DNA of 64,000 bases from Mayfieldus sp963740555 (GTDB lineage Bacteria > Actinomycetota > Thermoleophilia > Solirubrobacterales > 70-9): NCBI GenBank assembly GCA_963740555.1, contig CAVUES010000003.1, forward strand, positions 310,001 through 374,000. The letters run 5' to 3'. This document shows positions 9,143 through 19,494 of the stretch, piece by piece. The translations under genes were made by a program, and so were the position numbers. Under the pieces are notes generated by a model. That model was not told the DNA's origin and did not search any database. It saw only the letters and a list, made by a program, of their open reading frames with translations. Each line of letters starts with the position of its first letter. The first letter of the stretch is position 1.

Positions 9143-9928
9143 TCAGTCCCAGCTGTAGAGGAGATAGAAGGCGGCAAGGTCGCGACCAATGAGCCGCGCG
9201 TAGCGCTGCACCGCGTCGACGTAGAGGGCCGAGGGGTTGTAGGCGTAGAGGGCACTTCGATAGTCGCCGGGCGCACCCGCCTGATGGAGGAAGTTCGCCG
9301 CCCCGAGGATCGCGTCGTGCGGGTCGTAGACGTTGCCGCCCCGCCCGTAGCGACGCCAGGTCGAGGGAATGAATTGCATCGGGCCCTGGGCACCGGCGAC
9401 GCTGTTTCCGGTCGCCCGGCCGAACGAGGACTCGACGAAGTTGATCGCCGCCAGGACGTCCCAATCGACCCCGAAACGCCGCTCCGCCTGGTGGTAGGAG
9501 GGCAAGAGGTCGAGGAGCGGCGCCGGCGAGGAGGCCTGGATCCCGCCCCCCGGCCATCCGGCCGCGAGGCGATGCTCGTCGCGCCGCGCCGTGGTCAGCT
9601 GCCGGGTCTCCGCGGCCAGGCGCGGTTGCAGCGCGCGGATCGTCGCCAGCGCCAGAGCCGGCCGTTGCGAAAGATGATCGACGACACGCTTCACGTATCC
9701 GCCCGGCTGGGTCAGCTCCGCGGGGGGCTCACCGCGTGGGATCCCGGCGCCGGCCGTCCACGCCGCTAAGCCCTGCCGCCAGGCGCGGTCGGCGGCGGTC
9801 AGATGCGCAGCCAGCTCGCTGGGGTCGGGCGGCAGGGCGCCGGTCCACGGCGGCTGCGATTCGCTTCCGCAGGAGGTCGCCATCCCCAGCGCCGCCAGGC
9901 AACTGATTGCGGCGAGGGCCCGCCTCAC
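9143..9928 (-). CDS. Lytic transglycosylase, SLT/GH23 family lipoprotein
   Basis: A 261-residue protein with a signal segment and lipobox-like LGMATSC, so probably lipid-anchored. A helical region (about 45-130) precedes an SLT domain with the catalytic Glu in INFVESSFGRATGN and the flanking GAQGPMQFIPSTWRRYG and AYNPSALYVDAVQRYA motifs. Members cleave the glycan strands of peptidoglycan to anhydro-muramyl products. The start ATG overlaps the stop of the short-chain dehydrogenase gene by four bases, so it ends an operon of otherwise metabolic genes, which is an odd pairing. The family assignment is secure; the cellular role is not evident. Confidence 0.88.
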   Translation of the reverse strand: MRRALAAISCLAALGMATSCGSESQPPWTGALPPDPSELAAHLTAADRAWRQGLAAWTAGAGIPRGEPPAELTQPGGYVKRVVDHLSQRPALALATIRALQPRLAAETRQLTTARRDEHRLAAGWPGGGIQASSPAPLLDLLPSYHQAERRFGVDWDVLAAINFVESSFGRATGNSVAGAQGPMQFIPSTWRRYGRGGNVYDPHDAILGAANFLHQAGAPGDYRSALYAYNPSALYVDAVQRYARLIGRDLAAFYLLYSWD

Positions 9929-10674
9929 TCCGACCTGGGCTCGCGGTGCACAGCAGTCGCCGTCGCCTGCGCGGTCGGCTTGATCGAGACGTAGTCGACG
10001 TCGACGTGCGGCGGGCGGGTGACCACGTAGGCGATCACGTCGGCCACCTCCTCGGCGCTCAGCGGCTCAAGGCCCTCATAGACCTTCGCCGCCTTGCGCT
10101 CGTCGCCGCCGAAGCGGACGACCGAGAACTCGGTCTCGACCATCCCCGGAGCCACCTCGCTGACCCGGACCGGCTCGCCGAGCAGCTCGATGCGCAGCGT
10201 CTTGGTGACCGCGTGCGCGGCGTGCTTGGCGGCCGTGTAGCCGGCGCCGCCCGGGTAGACCTCGACCCCGGCCACCGAGCCGACCACGACGACGAAGCCG
10301 TCGCCGCTTCGCTTCAGCGCTGGCAGCAGCGCCTTGGTGACCCGCATCACCCCCATCACGTTGGACTCGTACATCGTCCGCCACTTCTCCTCGTCAGCCT
10401 CCGCGATCGACTCCAACCCGTACGCCCCGCCGGCGTTGTTGATCAGCACCGCGGCGTCGGGCACCGCCTCGGCCAGCGCGGCGACCGACTCGGGGTCGGC
10501 GACGTCGAGGCGCAGCGCCCGCCCGCCGATCTCCTCGGCGAGCTTCTCGCAGCGATCGAGGCGACGGGCCGCGCAGACAACCTCGAACCCGGCCGCCGCC
10601 AGCGCCCGCGCCGTCGCCTCGCCGATCCCGCTGCTGGCGCCGGTGACGACGGCGGTGCGTCGGTCCGCTGACAC
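9925..10674 (-). CDS. Short-chain dehydrogenase/reductase (SDR)
   Basis: A 249-residue classical SDR. The cofactor motif TGASSGIG is at residues 13-20, the NNAG strand at about 79-82, the catalytic Ser in VVGSVAG, and YTAAKHA gives the Tyr/Lys pair. The Arg-rich segment after the second strand (AARRLDR) favours NADP over NAD. The substrate cannot be read from sequence. Position between the sirtuin gene (three bases upstream) and the transglycosylase gene (four-base overlap) places it in one operon with the FadB-like enzyme, so an acyl or alcohol intermediate is possible. Confidence 0.88.
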   Translation of the reverse strand: MSADRRTAVVTGASSGIGEATARALAAAGFEVVCAARRLDRCEKLAEEIGGRALRLDVADPESVAALAEAVPDAAVLINNAGGAYGLESIAEADEEKWRTMYESNVMGVMRVTKALLPALKRSGDGFVVVVGSVAGVEVYPGGAGYTAAKHAAHAVTKTLRIELLGEPVRVSEVAPGMVETEFSVVRFGGDERKAAKVYEGLEPLSAEEVADVIAYVVTRPPHVDVDYVSIKPTAQATATAVHREPRSE

Positions 10675-10677
10675 GCC

Positions 10678-11466
10678 TCAGGCCAGCGCCGCCAGCACCG
10701 CGGTCATGTCGTCGACCACGTCGCTGTCGAGCTTCACGTCGGCCTCGGAGTCATAGGGAGTCGGGCCCTTGGTGACGATGCCCAGCTTGGCGCCCGAGGC
10801 GAGCGCGATGCTGGGCAGGCCGGCGACCGGGTAGACCTCGAGCGAGGAGCCGACGCAGAGCATCAGGTCGCAGGACTCCGCCAGCTCCTGCGCCTCGCGC
10901 ATCGCGTCCTCGGGCAGGAACTCGCCGAACAGGACCACGTCTGGCTTCACCAACCCGTCGCAGGCCGAGCAATGGGCGACCCCGTTGGTGAACAACGAGT
11001 CCACCTGCTCGAGGGGAAACGAGGCGTGACAGCTCGTGCAGCTCGAGGTCTCGATCGACCCGTGGACCTCGATCAGCCGCGTCGTGCCGGCCTTGCGGTG
11101 CAGGCGGTCGATGTTCTGGGTCACGACGGCGTCGAGCAGACCGTCGGCCTCGAGCTGAGCCAGAGCCCGGTGGGCGGCGTTCGGCTCCTTGTCGTCGAGG
11201 GTCTCGAAGCGGGGGCGATAGAAGCTCCAAAAGCGCTCCGGGTCGCGCCGGAAGGCGTCGATGTGGGCGACCTCCATCGGGTCGACGTTCTCCCAGATCC
11301 CCGTGCCGGGGCTGCGGAAGTCAGGAATTCCCGAGGGAACTGAGATCCCGGCGCCGGTCAGCGCCACGGTGCAGCGCGACTCGCGGATCAGCTCGGCAAG
11401 CCCTGCGGCCGTGCCGTCCCTGGCATCGGTACCCACGGAATTCAGGCTAGCGCGGGCCTTGGCCAT
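10678..11466 (-). CDS. NAD-dependent protein deacylase, Sir2 family
   Basis: A 262-residue sirtuin. Rossmann motifs GAGISVPSGIPDFRSPG and TQNIDRLHRKAG and the catalytic His in IEVHGS are present. Four zinc cysteines are visible as CTSC and CSAC. The C-terminal GSSLEVYPVAGLP is the conserved NAD-binding strand. The family removes acetyl or other acyl groups from lysines and in bacteria often controls acyl-CoA synthetases. Here it is six bases after the FadB-like gene and three before an SDR gene, consistent with post-translational control of acyl metabolism, although that link is inferred from position. Confidence 0.92.
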   Translation of the reverse strand: MAKARASLNSVGTDARDGTAAGLAELIRESRCTVALTGAGISVPSGIPDFRSPGTGIWENVDPMEVAHIDAFRRDPERFWSFYRPRFETLDDKEPNAAHRALAQLEADGLLDAVVTQNIDRLHRKAGTTRLIEVHGSIETSSCTSCHASFPLEQVDSLFTNGVAHCSACDGLVKPDVVLFGEFLPEDAMREAQELAESCDLMLCVGSSLEVYPVAGLPSIALASGAKLGIVTKGPTPYDSEADVKLDSDVVDDMTAVLAALA

Positions 11467-11472
11467 GTTTTC

Positions 11473-13479
<2,007 letters not shown>

Positions 13480-13646
13480 GGGTGCTTGCTACCTCCGGTC
13501 TTGGAGCTTGGTCGAGGGCGCGGCAAGGCTATCGGGAGGGTGCCGGCGGGGGCGCTGAGCCAAATCACCGGCGCCATGGTTAGATTGCCGGCTCTTATAG
13601 GCATTGGCTTTGGGAGGGGGAAGCCAGGGAAACGAAAGGAACCCCC

Positions 13647-14105
13647 ATGACAATGCCCTCGCCCACTCGACTGCGGAAGCGATTGACGATCGTCGCCGCC
13701 CTTCTCACGGTCGCAGCGCTCGCCGCATCCTCAGTTGCGATCGCCGGCCCCAAGAAGGGGACCTATTCCGGGACCATCAAACAGAACAATCTGGGCATCA
13801 GTTTCACGGTGACCAAGGGCGGCAAGAAGGTCAAGAAGATCGCGATGTCAGACTTCCCCATCTTCTGCCAGGGTGGCGGCCCGCCCGCGATAATCAAGTT
13901 CAGCAAGAGCGCGAAGATCAAGAACAAGAAGTTCAAGGCCACCGGCACCGAGGCGGCCCAGAGCACGGGCAAGGTCTTTGCCACGGCCAAGCTGACCGGC
14001 AAGTTCATCGGCTCCAAGAAGGAAAAGGGGACGCTCAAGGTCACCTATTCCAAGGCTCACTCGTGCAGCGGGACGACGACTTACAAGACCCAGCGCATGG
14101 GATGA
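13647..14105 (+). CDS. Small secreted protein of unknown function
   Basis: A 152-residue protein with a Sec signal peptide (basic RLRKR, hydrophobic LTIVAALLTVAALAASSV, cleavage near AIAG). The mature part is lysine-rich and predicted all-beta (GTYSGTIKQNNLGISFTVTKGGKKV, repeated KFKATGT...ATAKLTGKF), ending with Cys in SCSGTTTYK and another in FCQGGG. This looks like a recurring family of small secreted beta-sandwich proteins in this lineage, but no function is known to me. GAAAGGA lies nine bases before the ATG, and TTATAGGCAT upstream could be a -10 element. It is convergent with the next gene. Confidence 0.75.
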   Translation: MTMPSPTRLRKRLTIVAALLTVAALAASSVAIAGPKKGTYSGTIKQNNLGISFTVTKGGKKVKKIAMSDFPIFCQGGGPPAIIKFSKSAKIKNKKFKATGTEAAQSTGKVFATAKLTGKFIGSKKEKGTLKVTYSKAHSCSGTTTYKTQRMG

Positions 14106-14124
14106 CGCACTGAGCTAACGCCTT

Positions 14125-14340
14125 CTAAAGCCCTTCGGGGGGCTTGGGGCCGGGCTCCTCCGGCGTCGCCGGCCCCTTGCGCACGAACGCGTAGACGATG
14201 ATCCCCAGCGCCGCGATTCCGAGGATCGGGATCAGGCCCGCGAGCACCGCGGTCCAGGTCGAGTTCGAGGCGCCGTGGCCGAGCGTGTTGTGGGTGACGT
14301 AGCGCTGAGCCTGCGCCGCGAGCAGGAATGAAGTCCGCAT
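14125..14340 (-). CDS. Small single-pass membrane protein
   Basis: A 71-residue protein with one hydrophobic span (about 33-55, VLAGLIPILGIAALGIIVYAFV) followed by a basic stop-transfer RKG and a Pro-rich cytoplasmic tail (PATPEEPGPKPPEGL). The frame extends to 14424, but the ATG at 14340 gives the sensible start MRTSFLLAAQAQ. Function unknown. Confidence 0.55.
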   Translation of the reverse strand: MRTSFLLAAQAQRYVTHNTLGHGASNSTWTAVLAGLIPILGIAALGIIVYAFVRKGPATPEEPGPKPPEGL

Positions 14341-14507
14341 GCAGGCGAGGATAGGCCTCTGTGGACAACCTTTCACGCGTCCGGCGAGCCATTGCGCTAC
14401 GGTCCCGCGAGTTGGGCCGGGCAAATACCCGGCAAAGTCGTGCCTAGCGGTCGGGGTCGTTGCTTATTGCATCCTCCGCGTCGCAGCACACGAAGTGGAG
14501 GAATTAC

Positions 14508-14717
14508 ATGCCCACTGGAACTGTCAAGTGGTTTAGCAACGACAAGGGCTACGGGTTCATCACACCTGATGACGGCTCGAAGGACGTCTTCGTCCATCAC
14601 AGCGCCATCGCCGGCGAGGGCTTCAAGTCCCTCGACGAGGGTGCGAAGGTGAACTACGAGTCCGAGGACGGGCCCAAGGGCCCGGCCGCGGTCGCTGGCT
14701 CCGTCCAGCCTGCGTAG
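14508..14717 (+). CDS. csp: Cold-shock protein, CspA family
   Basis: A 69-residue single cold-shock domain with both RNA-binding motifs: KGYGFI (RNP1) and VFVHH (RNP2), and the family N-terminus GTVKWFSNDKG. These proteins bind single-stranded RNA or DNA and act as RNA chaperones. GGAGG at 14497-14501 sits six bases before the ATG; an in-frame ATG-like start further upstream would add a tail foreign to the family. A strong hairpin terminator follows. Several paralogues are usual in actinobacteria, so the exact member cannot be named. Confidence 0.95.
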   Translation: MPTGTVKWFSNDKGYGFITPDDGSKDVFVHHSAIAGEGFKSLDEGAKVNYESEDGPKGPAAVAGSVQPA

Positions 14718-14742
14718 CTGACCAAACAGTTTGAGTCACCGG

Positions 14743-14770
14743 CGCCCGCCCACCCGGCGGGCGTTGGTCG
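14743..14770 (+). terminator. Hairpin terminator after the cold-shock gene
   Basis: CGCCCGCC (14743-14750) and GGCGGGCG (14756-14763) form an eight-base-pair GC stem with a five-base loop, followed by TTGGTCGTTC. Confidence 0.7.
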
Positions 14771-14798
14771 TTCAGGGCAACCTGGGTAGCTTGGGGGC

Positions 14799-15579
14799 AT
14801 GGCCCAAACCACCGACCTGGAGCTGCTGCGGCGCTGCGACCGCTTCGAGCTCGAGCTGAGCCTGGCGGTCGCCGAGCGGGTCGAGGACCTGGGCGACGGG
14901 ACGACCGCGGTCCTGAGCCCGGGGATCCCGCTCGTCTGGGACGCGAACTACCTGCTGGTCGAGGAGGCGGGGATGACCGCGGAAGAGATCGCGGCGCGCG
15001 CGGACGAGGCTCTCGGGAGGGCACGGCATGAGGCACCGCTACGTCGCCGCCCGCGAGCCGGCGCTCGCCGACGAGTTGGAGCCACAGTTCAAGCAACTCG
15101 GTTGGGAGGTGGACCGAACCCTGGTCATGGTCCTGCGGCGCGAAGCGGATCGCCCCGCATCGGTCGAGGTGGAGCAGGTTGCGGCCGAGGATGCCGAGCC
15201 GCTACGGCTGGCGCTGCGCCAGGATCACCCCTGGACGACGCCCGACGTCAACCCGCAGCTGCTCCAGTTCGACGCGAGGATGGCGTCGGTGTACCGCGAT
15301 CGCTGGTTCGCCGCCCGCCACGAAGGAGAGCTGGCTTCCGGCTGCCGGCTCTACCAGCACGACGGCATCGGCCAGGTCGAGGACGTGGAGACGCTCCCCC
15401 ACGCGCGCAATCGCGGCCTCGCGCGCGCGGTCGTCGGTGCCGCGATCGAGGCCTCCCGCGCCGACGGCGACGAGCTGACGTTCATCACCGCCGACGCGAC
15501 CGATTGGCCGCTGCAGCTCTACGAGAAGCTCGGGTTCGACCCGATCGGTGTCTGCCTCGGGTTCCGGATCAGGCCGTAG
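14799..15579 (+). pseudogene. GNAT-family acetyltransferase with an N-terminal extension, split by a frameshift near 15030
   Basis: The first frame (ATG 14799) encodes about 77 residues, DRFELELSLAVAERVEDLG...LVWDANYLLVEE, a helper domain I know ahead of certain actinobacterial GNAT domains. It continues open but becomes noncoding-looking. The second frame begins at the ATG at 15028 and holds the remainder of that region (RHRYVAAREP...LGWEVDRTLVMV) and the acetyl-CoA-binding core (VEDVETLPHARNRGLARAVVGAAIE, then LYEKLGFDPIGVCLGFRI). One extra base or two missing bases would join them into a protein of about 259 residues. Curiously GGGAGG lies six bases before the 15028 ATG, so the second part could be translated alone. 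Acyl substrate unknown. Confidence 0.7.
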
Positions 15580-16207
15580 TCGGGGGCGGGGTGACCGAAG
15601 CGGACGGCGAACCGCTTCGGCGGAACACCAGAATCGCGACGATCACCGACCAGGGCAGGACCACGAAGAAGGCGAAGAACCCGACCGGCGTCAGGGCGAC
15701 GATGCCGATCACGATCATCACCCAGCCGAGCCACTTCGGCAGCGCGGCGGTGGCGAGGATCGCGAGCCCGATGCAGAACGAGAAGACGACGAGGCCGATC
15801 TCGAAGGGCCAGAAGAAATCGTTGTTGAGGACGTTGATCGCCACAGCAGCCGCGGGCGTGAGGTCGTTGCGGCCGTCAGCCAGCGCGAAGTCGAGGCTCG
15901 TAAAGACAGCCCCGCCAACCCCGATCAGGATGCCGCCGGCGAAGGCGGCCGTCGCGAGACCGTTGCCTCCCTCATGGCGGCTGAAATAGCTGCGCAGGGA
16001 GGAAATAAAGAAGAGGAAGAACACGACACCCAGTGCTCCGCAGATGTCGCCGAGCTCATGCGCACTGTGGTGCTTGTCGTAGTGGGCGAGTACCTGAGCA
16101 CCCGAGTCGTGCACGCTCGGCGAGCTCGGGCTGGCAAAGGTGACGACCAACAGGGCCGCAAAGACGATCCCCGTCAAAGGGGCGAGGCGCCGCAGAGAAT
16201 CTGACAT
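15569..16207 (-). CDS. Multi-pass membrane protein of unknown function (DUF4386-like)
   Basis: A 212-residue protein with about six hydrophobic segments, starting MSDSLRRLAPLTGIVFAALLVVTF. A conserved-looking soluble loop with histidines (LAHYDKHHSAHELGD) follows the first span. The topology and the SLRSYFSRHEGG loop resemble small DUF4386-type integral membrane proteins; I am not certain of the family. AAAGGAG lies eight bases before the ATG at 16207; the frame extends further upstream but reads as noncoding. It is convergent with the frameshifted acetyltransferase, overlapping by 11 bases. Confidence 0.65.
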   Translation of the reverse strand: MSDSLRRLAPLTGIVFAALLVVTFASPSSPSVHDSGAQVLAHYDKHHSAHELGDICGALGVVFFLFFISSLRSYFSRHEGGNGLATAAFAGGILIGVGGAVFTSLDFALADGRNDLTPAAAVAINVLNNDFFWPFEIGLVVFSFCIGLAILATAALPKWLGWVMIVIGIVALTPVGFFAFFVVLPWSVIVAILVFRRSGSPSASVTPPPTTA

Positions 16208-16403
16208 CTGGATTGCTCCTTTGTTTGGCAGGAAGAGTTCCCCAGCACGCCCCCCGCGCCATGCCCCGCACTCCTTATTGGCGCGAGCGTACGGCCCCCC
16301 TCGGACGGCGTCAATCGTCGAAATTGAGTCTGATTTGCAGCTATTTGGAGCTGTGGCGCGCCCCGGAACCGCCCGCGCGGGCACCGACAGGTACAAGTGA
16401 CGG

Positions 16404-17294
16404 GTGCGCACAGCGGGCAAAGTGATCAAGCGGGCGCTGGTGTCGTTCTATGACGACCAGATGACCCACCACGCGGCGGCGCTCACCTACTACTCGTTGA
16501 TGTCGCTCTTTCCCGCCACGCTGCTCGGCCTGTCCCTGCTCGGCCTCCTCGGTCAGTACCCGGACACCTACAACGCGATCGTCAACTACCTTCGCGACGT
16601 CGTCCCCCACTCCGCCCTCGTGCCGCTGACCAGCTCATTGCGCCAGGCCCTTCAGCACAAGGGAACCGCGGTGACCGCGTTCGTGATCAGCATCGCGCTC
16701 ACCCTCTATGGCACCACCGGTGTGCTCGAGGCGGCTCGCCGCGCCTTGAACGTGGTCTTCGAGCTCGACGGGGGCGGCCGCAGCTTCCTGCGTCGCAAAT
16801 CCACCGACGTCGTCTTCACGTTCGTGCTCATGGGTCTGGTGCTCGCCAGCCTGACCATGGTCTTCGTCGGCGGTCGATTCGCCTCCGATCTCTTCGGCTT
16901 CATCGGCCTCGGCCCCACCGCCGCGTCGATCTGGAGCGTCGCTCGCTGGCCGGGAGCCCTGGCGGTGACGATGCTGATCTTCGCGCTGATCTATTACGTG
17001 ACGCCCGACGTCGAGCAGCGCTCTTTTCGCTGGGTCACACCGGGGGCGTTCGTCGGGGTGCTGATCTGGCTGCTCGCCTCGGTGGGGTTCTCGCTCTACA
17101 TCTCCCACGTGGCCAACGTCGGCGCCCTCTACGGGGCTTTCACCGGCGCAATCATCCTCCTGGGATGGCTTTGGCTCACCAACATCGCCCTGCTCTTCGG
17201 CGCCGAGCTCGACGCGGAGATAGAACGCCAGAAGGAGCTCAGCGAGGGCGTCCCCGAGAGCGAGACGCTCAACCTGCCGACAAAGGGGAACTGA
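16404..17294 (+). CDS. YihY/BrkB-family membrane protein
   Basis: A 296-residue protein with the family layout: an N-terminal amphipathic region (FYDDQMTHHAAALTYYSLMSLFPATLL, the conserved HHAAALTYY-type motif) and about six membrane spans, with WVTPGAFVGVLIWLLASVGFSLY and the final GAIILLGWLWLTNIALLFGAELDAEI. These proteins were once called ribonuclease BN and are now treated as membrane proteins or transporters of unknown substrate. Start is a GTG at 16404. It is divergent from the preceding membrane-protein gene and appears monocistronic. Confidence 0.9.
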   Translation: MRTAGKVIKRALVSFYDDQMTHHAAALTYYSLMSLFPATLLGLSLLGLLGQYPDTYNAIVNYLRDVVPHSALVPLTSSLRQALQHKGTAVTAFVISIALTLYGTTGVLEAARRALNVVFELDGGGRSFLRRKSTDVVFTFVLMGLVLASLTMVFVGGRFASDLFGFIGLGPTAASIWSVARWPGALAVTMLIFALIYYVTPDVEQRSFRWVTPGAFVGVLIWLLASVGFSLYISHVANVGALYGAFTGAIILLGWLWLTNIALLFGAELDAEIERQKELSEGVPESETLNLPTKGN

Positions 17295-17319
17295 GGCCGC
17301 AGGGGTTGCCCCGCGCCGC

Positions 17320-18309
17320 CTAGAGGTGGACCGGCGACATGTCGGGATAGCGGTCGCCTGAGGCCGCGCCCAGCGGCGCCGCCTCGTCGATCCGCGCCAG
17401 CTCCTCTTCTGTGAGCTCGACTTCCAGCGCGCCGACGTTCTGCTCCACGTAGCGTGGGTGCTTGGTGCCGGGGATCGGGACGATGTCATCGCCCTGCGCC
17501 AGCACCCAGGCGAGCGCGAGCTGGCCCGCGGTGCAGCCCTTCTGCGCCGCGATCTCCTTCACCCGTTCGACCAGCTCGAAGTTGCGCTCGAAGTTCTCAC
17601 CCTGAAAGCGCGGGTTGTTGCGCCGGAAGTCGTCTTCCTCGAGGTCGTCGATGGTCTGGATCTCGCCGGTGAGAAAGCCGCGGCCGAGCGGGCTGTAGGC
17701 GACGAAGCCGATCCCCAGCTCGCGCACCGTGGCGAAGACGCCGTTGTCCTCCGGGTCGCGGGTCCAGAGCGAGTACTCGGTCTGAAGCGCGGTGATCGGG
17801 TGGGTCTCGTGGGCCCTGCGGATCGTCTCCGGCGCCGCCTCCGAAAGGCCGAGGTGGCGGACCTTGCCCTGCTGCACCAGCTCCGCCATCGCGCCGACGG
17901 TCTCCTCGATCGGCGTGTCGGGGTCGACGCGGTGCTGGTAGTAGAGGTCGATGTGATCGACGCCGAGCCGCTTCAGCGAGGCGTCACAGGCCTCGCGCAC
18001 GTACTCGGGGTCGCCGCGCACGCCGAGTCGCTCGCCGTCGGTGCCGCGCACGTTTCCGAACTTGGTCGCCAGCACGACCTCGTCGCGGCGGTGGGCGATC
18101 GCGCGGCCGACCAGCAGCTCGTTGGTGAACGGCCCGTACATGTCGGCCGTGTCGATGAAGTCGACGCCCAGATCGAGGGCGCGGTGGATCGTCGCGATCG
18201 CCTCGTCCTCGTCGGTGGAGCCGTAGAACTCCGACATCCCCATGCAGCCGAGGCCCATCGCCGTGACCTCCAGCGCCGCGTCGCCGCTGCCAAGCGTTCG
18301 TCTGTCCAT
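17320..18309 (-). CDS. Aldo/keto reductase
   Basis: A 329-residue NADP-dependent oxidoreductase with the TIM-barrel signatures LGLGCMGMSEFYG, DFIDTADMYGPFTNE (catalytic Asp and Tyr) and VVLATKFGN (catalytic Lys), then IDLYYQHRVDP with the active-site His. The C-terminal cofactor region VPIPGTKHPRYVEQNVGAL is intact. This is the AKR subgroup near YajO/Tas-like proteins; the physiological aldehyde or ketone is unknown. An AAGGAGG sequence precedes the ATG at 18309; a longer frame starting at 18339 lacks one. It is divergent from a second, distinct aldo/keto reductase gene. Confidence 0.9.
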   Translation of the reverse strand: MDRRTLGSGDAALEVTAMGLGCMGMSEFYGSTDEDEAIATIHRALDLGVDFIDTADMYGPFTNELLVGRAIAHRRDEVVLATKFGNVRGTDGERLGVRGDPEYVREACDASLKRLGVDHIDLYYQHRVDPDTPIEETVGAMAELVQQGKVRHLGLSEAAPETIRRAHETHPITALQTEYSLWTRDPEDNGVFATVRELGIGFVAYSPLGRGFLTGEIQTIDDLEEDDFRRNNPRFQGENFERNFELVERVKEIAAQKGCTAGQLALAWVLAQGDDIVPIPGTKHPRYVEQNVGALEVELTEEELARIDEAAPLGAASGDRYPDMSPVHL

Positions 18310-18416
18310 GCCCGCCTCCTTGATTAGTTGACTCTTCAAGGAGCCTAGCTAGCCGCTCTTGCCGCCCCTTGGACCCAGTCACTATCGTCAAATCAGGTTC
18401 GAGACGAGGAGGGCTG

Positions 18417-19394
18417 ATGGACTACGTGCGTTTGGGAAGTTCAGGGTTGGAGGTGTCGCGACTGGTCCTCGGCTGCATGAGCTTCGGCGATCCGCAGCGC
18501 GGCACCCACGAGTGGTCGGTGGGCATCGAGGAGGCGCGCCCGTTCTTCGAGCAGGCCCTGGAGGCGGGCATCACCACCTTCGACACCGCGAACGTCTACT
18601 CGTTCGGCGCCAGCGAGGAGATCGTCGGCAAGCTGCTGGGCGAGCTCGCCAACCGCGACGAGGTGCTGATCGCCACCAAGGTCTTCGGCCGCATGGGGCC
18701 CGGGCCGAAGGGAGGCGGGCTGTCTCGGGCCGCCATCCTCACCCAGGTCGACGAGAGCCTGCGGCGGCTCGGTACCGACTACATCGACCTCTACCAGATC
18801 CACCGCTACGACTCCGAAACGCCAATCGAGGAGACGATGGAGGCGCTCCACGACCTCGTTCGCTGCGGCAAGGTGCGCTACATCGGCGCCTCGTCGATGT
18901 GGACCTGGCAGTTCGCCCAGGCGCAGTACCTCGCCGACCTGCACGGCTGGACCCGCTTCGTCTCGATGCAGGACCAGTACAACCTGCTGATGCGGGAGGA
19001 GGAACGGGAGATGCACCCGTTCTGTCTCGACCAGGGCGTCGGGGTGCTGCCCTGGAGCCCGCTGGCGCGCGGACGCCTGACCCGCGACTGGGACGCGACC
19101 ACCACGCGCAGCGAAAGCGACCACTTCGGTGGCGTTCTCTACAAGCAGGCGGAGGAGTCAGACCGCAAGATCGTCGATGCCGTCGCCGCGGTCGCCGGAG
19201 AGCGCGGTGTCCCGCGCGCCCAGGTCGCGCTCGCCTGGATGCTCGAAAAGCAGGCGGTGACGGCTCCGATCGTCGGCGCCACCAAGCCCGAACACGTGAC
19301 CGACGCCGTGGCGGCGCTCGAGCTGCAGCTCAGCGACGACGAGATGCGCCGGCTCGAGGAGCACTACGTGCCCCACACGCCGGAGGCGTTCTGA
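18417..19394 (+). CDS. Aldo/keto reductase
   Basis: A 325-residue aldo/keto reductase with DTANVYSFGASEEIV (Asp, Tyr), VLIATKVFGRMG (Lys), IDLYQIHRYD (His) and the cofactor loop APIVGATKPEHVTDAV. GAGGAGGG stands seven bases before the ATG at 18417, which gives the family start MDYVRLGSSGLEVSRLVLG. It resembles the YajO/voltage-channel-beta-like branch. It shares a 107-base divergent promoter region with the other reductase, so the two may be co-regulated, although they are not close copies of one another. Confidence 0.9.
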   Translation: MDYVRLGSSGLEVSRLVLGCMSFGDPQRGTHEWSVGIEEARPFFEQALEAGITTFDTANVYSFGASEEIVGKLLGELANRDEVLIATKVFGRMGPGPKGGGLSRAAILTQVDESLRRLGTDYIDLYQIHRYDSETPIEETMEALHDLVRCGKVRYIGASSMWTWQFAQAQYLADLHGWTRFVSMQDQYNLLMREEEREMHPFCLDQGVGVLPWSPLARGRLTRDWDATTTRSESDHFGGVLYKQAEESDRKIVDAVAAVAGERGVPRAQVALAWMLEKQAVTAPIVGATKPEHVTDAVAALELQLSDDEMRRLEEHYVPHTPEAF

Positions 19395-19494
19395 GCCTGT
19401 AACTGACTCAGCGTCAATTACTTACGGCATATTCGGCCGAGAAGGTCTTGATTGTGAGGTTGACCTGGAGACTCGGGATCGAGAGGGTCCCAGA

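Noticed and set aside
14400..14507. A c-di-GMP-like leader before the cold-shock gene (GGGCAAATACCCGGCAAAG)
   Set aside because: The conserved GEMM core is not present in the right order; a plain 5' leader is more likely.
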